DNA of 64,000 nucleotides from Effrenium voratum. Its lineage: Eukaryota; Sar; Dinophyceae; Suessiales; Symbiodiniaceae. Position 1 is the first letter of the stretch; the number at the start of each line of letters is the position of its first letter. Shown one piece after another: positions 59,069-64,000 of this stretch. The stretch lies in the NCBI GenBank assembly GCA_963377175.1, contig CAUJNA010001002.1, forward strand, positions 251,883 to 315,882, in the 5' to 3' direction. The translations under genes were made by a program, and so were the position numbers. The notes under the pieces were generated by a model. That model saw only the letters and a program-made list of their open reading frames with translations. It did no database searches and was not told the DNA's origin.

Positions 59069-59192
59069 GCGCGGCGTGCGAGAACTCCGGCAAACCCGTT
59101 TGGTGTCCCTTTTTGGTGGTTTTGTTTTGGTGTCTTTTTTTGTACCATTGGTTGTGTTGGTTTTGGTTGTTTTTGTTGCTGACCTGGGAGTT

Positions 59193-59242
59193 TCTCATCA
59201 TCTACCAGGGAAACCCATCTATTTCCCCTAAAAGGACACTTA
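59193..59242 (+). repeat. Family P repeat, right half
   Basis: catctaccagggaaacccat then ttcccctaaaaggacact. Confidence 0.55.
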
Positions 59243-59865
59243 CGTTTGGCGCCCGTTTTCTGTTTGGTTGGTTTTTCAAGAACCCAGTTGAAAGCAAGGG
59301 TTGCTTGCATTGCAGCATGTCTTTTTTCTACGCTTGACACTTGGAACAAGGTTGATCAGGACGGTGTCTAAAAACATATTGCCAGCAAGGGAACATTTAC
59401 CGTAATTTGTCATGCTTCTGTGGTTCAGTGTGGTTTCACGCTCAAGTCCTGATATGTCCGGAACCTACAAGGATATCTTGGCAGCTTTTCAGCCATACAG
59501 TTCCTGAAGCATGTTTACACTGTTTCAAGTTACAGTTTGCAACACATATCCCATTAAACGTTGAACACATGGGATCAACCACTAAACATCACAATGCCAT
59601 GGCGGGGGAAGCTTATGGTGCAAGTGAATGAGCATCGATCTAGGGCTGGCTAGGGATCGGAACTCCCCATGTTCGCCTGAGTCCCACTAGAAGAATCAAT
59701 TAAATTTGGCACTTGGGGAGTTTTGCTAGGAAACCCGAGTCCCATCAAAAGAATGGCCCTGAGCACGGGCCCAATTAAGGGTCCGATGGAACCATCGGGT
59801 CTGGGTATGCAGAACCCGGAGGTCCCAAAAAAACACGCACCTCGAGCTGCTTTATCAAAAGCACC

Positions 59866-59968
59866 TACTGTGGACGGGTGCGAAATCCAGAAATCGCAGC
59901 ACTTTGAAACCAGAATTCGTGGTATTTGCAGGGGAATCGACTCATTGGATTTCGCAACCCTCCACAGC
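59866..59968 (+). mobile_element. Family B element, short
   Basis: ctactgtggacgggtgcgaa, gtatttgcaggggaatcgac and gatttcgcaaccctccacag. Confidence 0.78.
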
Positions 59969-60063
59969 ATTTTGAGGCCCCGATCGATCCCGTCGATCGG
60001 AGGCTTGCATTAAGCAATCTTTGGTGAGCTGTTCACCCAGGCATTGCGGTTCGCATGCGGCCC

Positions 60064-60172
60064 CTGAGGTTTTTAGGTTTTTAGTTGGTTTGGTGGTAGT
60101 TTCCATTTAACTCACTAAGAGTTAGACATTTGGCAGGGGATAAAGTTCAGGGGATCTGAGGACGCCCAATTA
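60064..60172 (+). repeat. Family F repeat
   Basis: gttggtttggtggtagtttc, atttaactcactaagagtta and gggatctgaggacgccca. Confidence 0.6.
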
Positions 60173-60495
60173 TTCAGTGCCGCAAGTTTCCAGTCGCTGA
60201 GTCTGGTGCAGCTCAACTTTTCCTTTGGACTAGATTTTTGAATTCGGGCAGTTTCCCTCCCATCCAACAAGGGTAACAAACCTCCAAATCAGTAGCCGCA
60301 GCGGAACGCGATGCGGAATCGGGAGCTGCACTTTGAATCGGGAACTTGCTTGGGTTCCATTTGCTCCCTCCCACCAATCATGGAAGTGCGCTTTAGAACT
60401 TGAAATCCTTTTCGGAGAGGGAGGTTGTGCATTTCCATGTTGGTGGGGGGATCGATGCGTTTACTTTCGCCGTGTTTGCTTCACTTTATATTCTA

Positions 60496-60609
60496 AATAT
60501 GGCTGTGGGTCCCAAGCAATGGTGCCATGTTGGGGTAGGTGCACCACCCATTTTGTCGGGATTGGGATGTTCACTGGGGGTACGGGATTTTGACCCATGG
60601 CCATATGAC
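60496..60609 (+). mobile_element. Family H element
   Basis: Ends atatggctgtgggtcccaag and gattttgacccatggccatat; interior attgggatgttcactggggg. Confidence 0.8.
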
Positions 60610-61013
60610 TCGCCTATTTGGCCGGGCAAATGAATTTGCACACGCCCCTATCCGCTTTGGGAACTCTGAACCCACCTCTTCAACGCCACTTTGCTCGAGA
60701 CTATCCATGTGAAATCTGCCGTGAGCGAACTCCATCTACGGCAGTGCAACCCGGCAAGGAAAGCACGGGGTGTCCTTGCTCCCGACAAGGCTGTACACGT
60801 TTTTTTTTCTTCTTGTTTTTTTTAGAATAGAATCAAAAATCGGGCATCCGCACAGACTGGGTGGTTTCCCTTGAGTTGTCCTTGAAACGAAACCCAAACT
60901 GCTTTACAGTTTTTTCCGGTTTTGCAAAATATTCCCCGAAAGATGGTCCTCTTTTAGTTTCCCTTGAACCCAGCCCAACAAGGGTACCCGCAACACAAGA
61001 TTCACCCACGTTT

Positions 61014-61056
61014 TGTGTATGTGTGTGTTGCGTGTGTGTTGTGTGTGTGTGTGATT
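61014..61056 (+). repeat. (GT)n-rich tract
   Basis: gtgtatgtgtgtgttgcgtg and tgttgtgtgtgtgtgtgat. Confidence 0.88.
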
Positions 61057-61346
61057 GTTTTTGGGGTGTTTGTGTTTAAGGGCAGCCTTTTGCAGCTTGG
61101 CTTAAAATTGGGAAGCCACCAAGCCAGCCACCCTTTCACCCATTCCCAGAACCGAGTGGATCCCATTTGGAGGGACATCCTCAGAGACATCCCCTTAAGA
61201 GTTTACCCCAGACCTGCGGGCTGTCAAGGAGCAAAGACAACTCCGATGGTTGGAAGTTCCCCTTGGATTCTCTTCATGCAAAGTTCGGGTCACTAGTTGA
61301 AGTTGGCGTTTCTCAGGAATCCGGTTCCAGAACGTGTTTTTTTGTT

Positions 61347-61423
61347 TCTAGTTGGTTTAGTGGTTGGGTTCCCCATTTAACAAACAAGTTGAAGACTTTT
61401 AGCAGGTCTGGAGGCAGCTCAGC
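61347..61423 (+). repeat. Family F repeat
   Basis: tagttggtttagtggttggg then acttttagcaggtctggagg and cagctcag. Confidence 0.5.
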
Positions 61424-61821
61424 TTGGTGTGGATTGGTTTGGATTCGAACTCCCGGCTCTTGGGGATTGACGGGGCACTCCAAATCACTCCTTCGCTGTT
61501 CTTGGCATGTTTTTAGTTTTTTTTCAGTGTTTTGTTTCTGTTCATTTTACTGAGGGTCTGCAAAAAACAAAGTGTTTTGCTACCATACCAAGCTCCATGC
61601 GAAGTGGTGGACCATTGACATCAGGACATCAAGGTTGTGCGTCTTTGACTTTGACTATTAGGGAAAATCGCATGGTTCTTGTGTCATGCCGAAATTCAGG
61701 TTGCAGTGGAGTGCAATCACCTGGCTCTTCATGCACGCGTATGCAGATTGCTAGATACAAGGGGCTCACTGTTTTGAGAATCGAATTATGGCATGTTCCC
61801 TGCTTCGGCCGGTCGGAGTCC

Positions 61822-61923
61822 CTCAGTGGTGCCCTTTTACCCTTTTTTGGGGGAGGGTTCCCCTACTCAAATAGACTACAGAAAAAGGGTACCCTTATTC
61901 TAACCTCTCTACTGGAGGACCTA
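61822..61923 (+). mobile_element. Family D element
   Basis: cagtggtgcccttttaccc, gggttcccctactcaaatag and cctctctactggaggacctag. Confidence 0.72.
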
Positions 61924-62052
61924 GCCACCCGTAACGCGGCCAAACAAGGGTCCCCAACCTTGCCAAAACCATTTGGCCCTTGTGGGTCTTGGAGAGTTGG
62001 GGTTCGCAAAAGGGTGTCTTCCATCATTTTTAGCCCGCCCAAATGGTGAGTA

Positions 62053-62162
62053 CATGGCCATGGGGCACAACCTATGCTCCATTGTCGGGTGGATGAACAT
62101 CCATTTGCCACCTATTTTGATGTTCACCAGGGTTTCCGGGTTTTGACCCACAGCCATATATG
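62053..62162 (-). mobile_element. Family H element, reversed
   Basis: catggccatggggcacaacc, ttttgatgttcaccagggtt and ggttttgacccacagccata. Confidence 0.75.
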
Positions 62163-62327
62163 TGTATGTGAGTAACATACAAAGTATAGGGTGTTTACAT
62201 ATACACGCAAGTGGTTTGGCCTAGACTTGGGATATTCGAACTTAGCTGACCCTTTTGCTTCCATGCCTTCAGTTCTTGCTCTGGTTGCCTTTGAAGCAGA
62301 TACAGCTCCTAATCATATAGTGTATAC

Positions 62328-62372
62328 AATATATATATATATACACACGTTCACATATATATATATATATGG
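62328..62372. repeat. (TA)n tracts
   Basis: Two runs, atatatatatatatacaca and catatatatatatatatgg. Confidence 0.9.
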
Positions 62373-62630
62373 TCACTCCCCTTTTGCCAGGGCCCACCTT
62401 TCTACTTTTTGCGCAAAATCTATTTGTTGGCAGATGTTCAGTGTCCACTTGGTTTGCAGATGCCTTGCAGGAAGCACCGTAATTTACAGTGTTTTTTGTG
62501 GGATTGTGTATATTGTGCCAGATGTTCTTTGATGCAAAACAGACTCAAAGAAGCAAACAAAAACGAACACATAACATGTTATTTGCAGTGTTTCTTTTTA
62601 AAGTAAACTGTAAAAACACGCCTGTTTGTT

Positions 62631-63083
62631 GTGGTTTTTGATGATCACATCCTCAAAACATGCACAGACTCAAGCAATGCAACACATCCAAGCCTCAAAG
62701 CTCTGAAACCTGCACAGGCTCAACAAAATGCAATTTTCGAGCCTGTGCCGGTTTTGGAGCTTTGGGTTCTCAAAACATGCACAGGCCCAAAAAATGAAGA
62801 ATTCCAAACCTCAAAACCCAGATGCAATGGCAGAGGTCAGGGCTTGATTGGTCTAGGTTTGTTTACATGGTTTTTGTTTTTTGTGCCTGTGCAGGTTTCA
62901 GAGATTTTAGCTATGGATGTTTTGCAATTTGAGCCTGTGCAGGTTTTGGAGCTTTGCGTTTCTGAAACATGCACAGGCTCCAAAGAAATGCAAACCACTT
63001 CCAGAGCCTTTACTGGCATTGTGAAGACTGGGAAACAGATTGCTGAGCAAAACTCATCGAAGCCTCGTACTGCAAAACTTTAA
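62631..63083 (+). CDS. 150-codon open frame with hairpin repeats (uncertain)
   Basis: Open from ATG to TAA. It contains repeated EPV(P/Q)VLELxV...TCTG(P/S)K peptides that come from the inverted repeat below. Its last part, AFTGIVKTGKQIAEQ then NSSKPRTAKL and TAA, follows a CTTCCAG acceptor-like site at 63003 and might be a terminal exon of gene C. No family evidence supports this. Confidence 0.2.
   Translation: MVFDDHILKTCTDSSNATHPSLKALKPAQAQQNAIFEPVPVLELWVLKTCTGPKNEEFQTSKPRCNGRGQGLIGLGLFTWFLFFVPVQVSEILAMDVLQFEPVQVLELCVSETCTGSKEMQTTSRAFTGIVKTGKQIAEQNSSKPRTAKL
62645..62985 (+). repeat. GAGCCTGTGCAGG hairpin repeats
   Basis: gagcctgtgcaggttttgga then gaaacatgcacaggctc folds as a 50-bp hairpin at 62930-62980; diverged copies lie at 62739-62791 and 62647-62722, and a lone arm at 62883. 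Confidence 0.8.
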
Positions 63084-63207
63084 ACTTCTAACATCATAGC
63101 TACTCAATAAAGAAGAGATACCTTGAATGACCTTGTTTGAGCTTCTTGCAGCGGAGTGATCTATGACAGGAACTCTGCATGAAGGATAGGTCGGTGACAT
63201 CAAAACA

Positions 63208-63210
<3 letters not shown>

Positions 63211-63239
<29 letters not shown>

Positions 63240-63245
63240 GTATGT
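63211..63245. repeat. (CA)n and (TA)n microsatellite
   Basis: acacacacacacatatatat. Confidence 0.9.
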
Positions 63246-63309
63246 ACATATGCCCACCCGCTACTTTCAAAATTATCAGTGTTTACAGACTGTACAAGTG
63301 CAAGGTGAG

Positions 63310-63387
63310 CATATATGCATATATATATAATAATATATATATATATATATATAACATATATGTATATATGTATATATTGCATGCATT
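63310..63387. repeat. (TA)n microsatellite
   Basis: catatatatataataatata and tatatatatatataacatat. Confidence 0.9.
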
Positions 63388-63479
63388 TGTACAGCCAAAA
63401 TGTCAATCTCTGGCCAAAAACCTGAGTATTCCAGGGGGGGGGGGTACCATATATACATATATCTGTTTTTCCCTCGGCG

Positions 63480-63507
63480 GTGGACACCCTCTCAGACTCC
63501 CTTTCAG
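63480..63507 (+). promoter_or_regulatory. Probable trans-splice acceptor of gene D
   Basis: gtggacaccctctcag and ctttcag lie 27 and 15 bp before the ATG at 63522; either could accept the spliced leader. No relic leader sequence follows. Confidence 0.45.
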
Positions 63508-63521
63508 CACGCTGAGGTGCC

Positions 63522-63615
63522 ATGTTCCTGCGGCTGCTGATCCTTCTGTCGACTGCAGGGGTCAGCAGCAGCTTTCACCAGGAGGGCGGTGAAAATTGCC
63601 TATGCACCAGGGCGG
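63522..63615 (+). CDS. Gene D first exon: secreted protein N-terminus
   Basis: ATG then FLRLLILLSTAGVSSS, a clear signal peptide with a small-residue cleavage region, followed by FHQEGGENCLCTRAG. The Cys-x-Cys may begin a disulfide-rich domain, but nothing more is visible. The donor is uncertain: GCGG|gttgct at 63616 is shown; GGCG|gtgaaa at 63589 and CAG|gagggc are alternatives. A G-rich minisatellite starts right after. The product is not identified. Confidence 0.6.
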
Positions 63616-63838
63616 GTTGCTTGGGTGGTTGGGTAGTTGGGTGGTTGGGTGGTGGGGTGGGTTGGCGGTGTGGGTGGTTGGGTGGTTGGGTGGTTGGGTG
63701 GTTGGGTGGTTGGGTGGTTGGGTGGTTGGGTGGTTGGGTGGTTGGCTGGTTGGGTGGTTGGGTGGTTGGGTGGTTGGGTGGTTGGGTGGTTGGGTGGTTG
63801 GGTGCTTGTGGTTGGGTGGTTGGGTGGTGGGGTGCTTG
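63616..63838 (+). repeat. (GGTTGGGT)n minisatellite in gene D first intron
   Basis: About 25 units of gggtggtt with a few variants. It is G-rich on the + (sense) strand, opposite to the C-rich blocks at 56.9 and 58.6 kb. Confidence 0.95.
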
Positions 63839-64000
63839 GGTGCCCTGGTTTGATTGGGGGCGAATTGGGGGCGTACTTGGGCTACTTACTGCGTACTTGG
63901 ACGATTCGGGACTTAGTTAAGTGGGTTACCCCGAGCAGTCAGTGCCATGCTATCCATGATTTCCCCGCGGAAGATGACTACCACCTCATGTGGCCCGCCA
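63839..64000. other. Window end, unassigned
   Basis: Begins with gattgggggcgaattggggg-type repeats. From 63905 it is ordinary sequence with the open codons KMTTTSCGPP at the edge, possibly intron or next exon of gene D. Confidence 0.3.

Larger units (their letters stand above)
59069..63494 (+). other. Gene C 3' region and intergenic DNA
   Basis: Holds P (59193), B (59866), F (60064), H (60496), GT tract (61014), F (61347), D (61822), H (62053), (TA)n tracts and a hairpin-rich open frame (62631). 59250-59860, 60620-61000 and 61430-61815 are unassigned. No stop codon exon for gene C could be pinned down. Confidence 0.4.

Overview
The window looks like nuclear DNA of a dinoflagellate; I cannot assign a genus. 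Four observations point there. Tiny GC-rich exons lie in kilobase introns crowded with short inverted-repeat elements. Most inferred 5' splice sites are GC or GA rather than GT. A sequence close to the truncated dinoflagellate spliced leader follows a splice acceptor near 11.15 kb. The main gene encodes a coiled-coil protein family that I know from memory from dinoflagellate gene sets. All convincing exons are on the + strand, as expected for unidirectional, trans-spliced dinoflagellate genes. No bacterial, organellar, rRNA, tRNA or CRISPR features were recognised.

Layout. Gene A (0.19-1.3 kb) shows its last two exons and a TAA stop. Gene B (about 3.4-5.8 kb) is a tentative unidentified gene of two internal exons and a possible terminal exon. 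From 5.8 to 11.1 kb I see mostly repeats and one ambiguous open frame. Gene C (about 11.15 kb to at least 59.07 kb) dominates the window: about 20 exons of 20-99 nt spread over 48 kb. Joined in order, they give one frame, and most residues line up, largely without gaps, with the recalled family: a signal peptide, then 'DVTPV', then a long heptad-rich rod. Gene D starts at 63522 with a signal peptide and runs off the right edge.

Gene C introns. Of 19 inferred introns, 13 fit GC-AG, 3 GA-AG and 3 GT-AG. Fifteen are in phase 0. Most sit between two copies of an AGG-like motif, so exons usually end in AG and start with G. The donor choices come from frame and family alignment, not transcript data.

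Repeats. Introns and intergenic DNA share one set of about a dozen element families of 80-180 bp, most with terminal inverted repeats. I label them A (CTAGACTCTCC ends), B (CTGTGGATGGACGAAATCC ends), C (ACTCACTTCCTGAG ends), D (TAGGTCCCCCAGC ... GGACCTAG), E (CTTCCATTTGC ... AAATGGAAG), F, G, H (ATGGCTGTGGGTCAAAA ends), I, J (TGTTAACCCCGG ends), K, L and O (CCAGCCGTGTTTCTAGGGG ends). They resemble MITEs or introner elements. Other structure includes a 2.5-kb array of a 61-bp satellite, C-rich and G-rich minisatellites, several short tandem duplications, many (TA)n tracts, and a frameshifted fragment of what looks like another multicopy dinoflagellate protein.

Limits. Element boundaries are by eye and good to about 5-10 bp. 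The 5' join of gene C, its 3' end, and genes A, B and D rest on splice-like signals and frame only.
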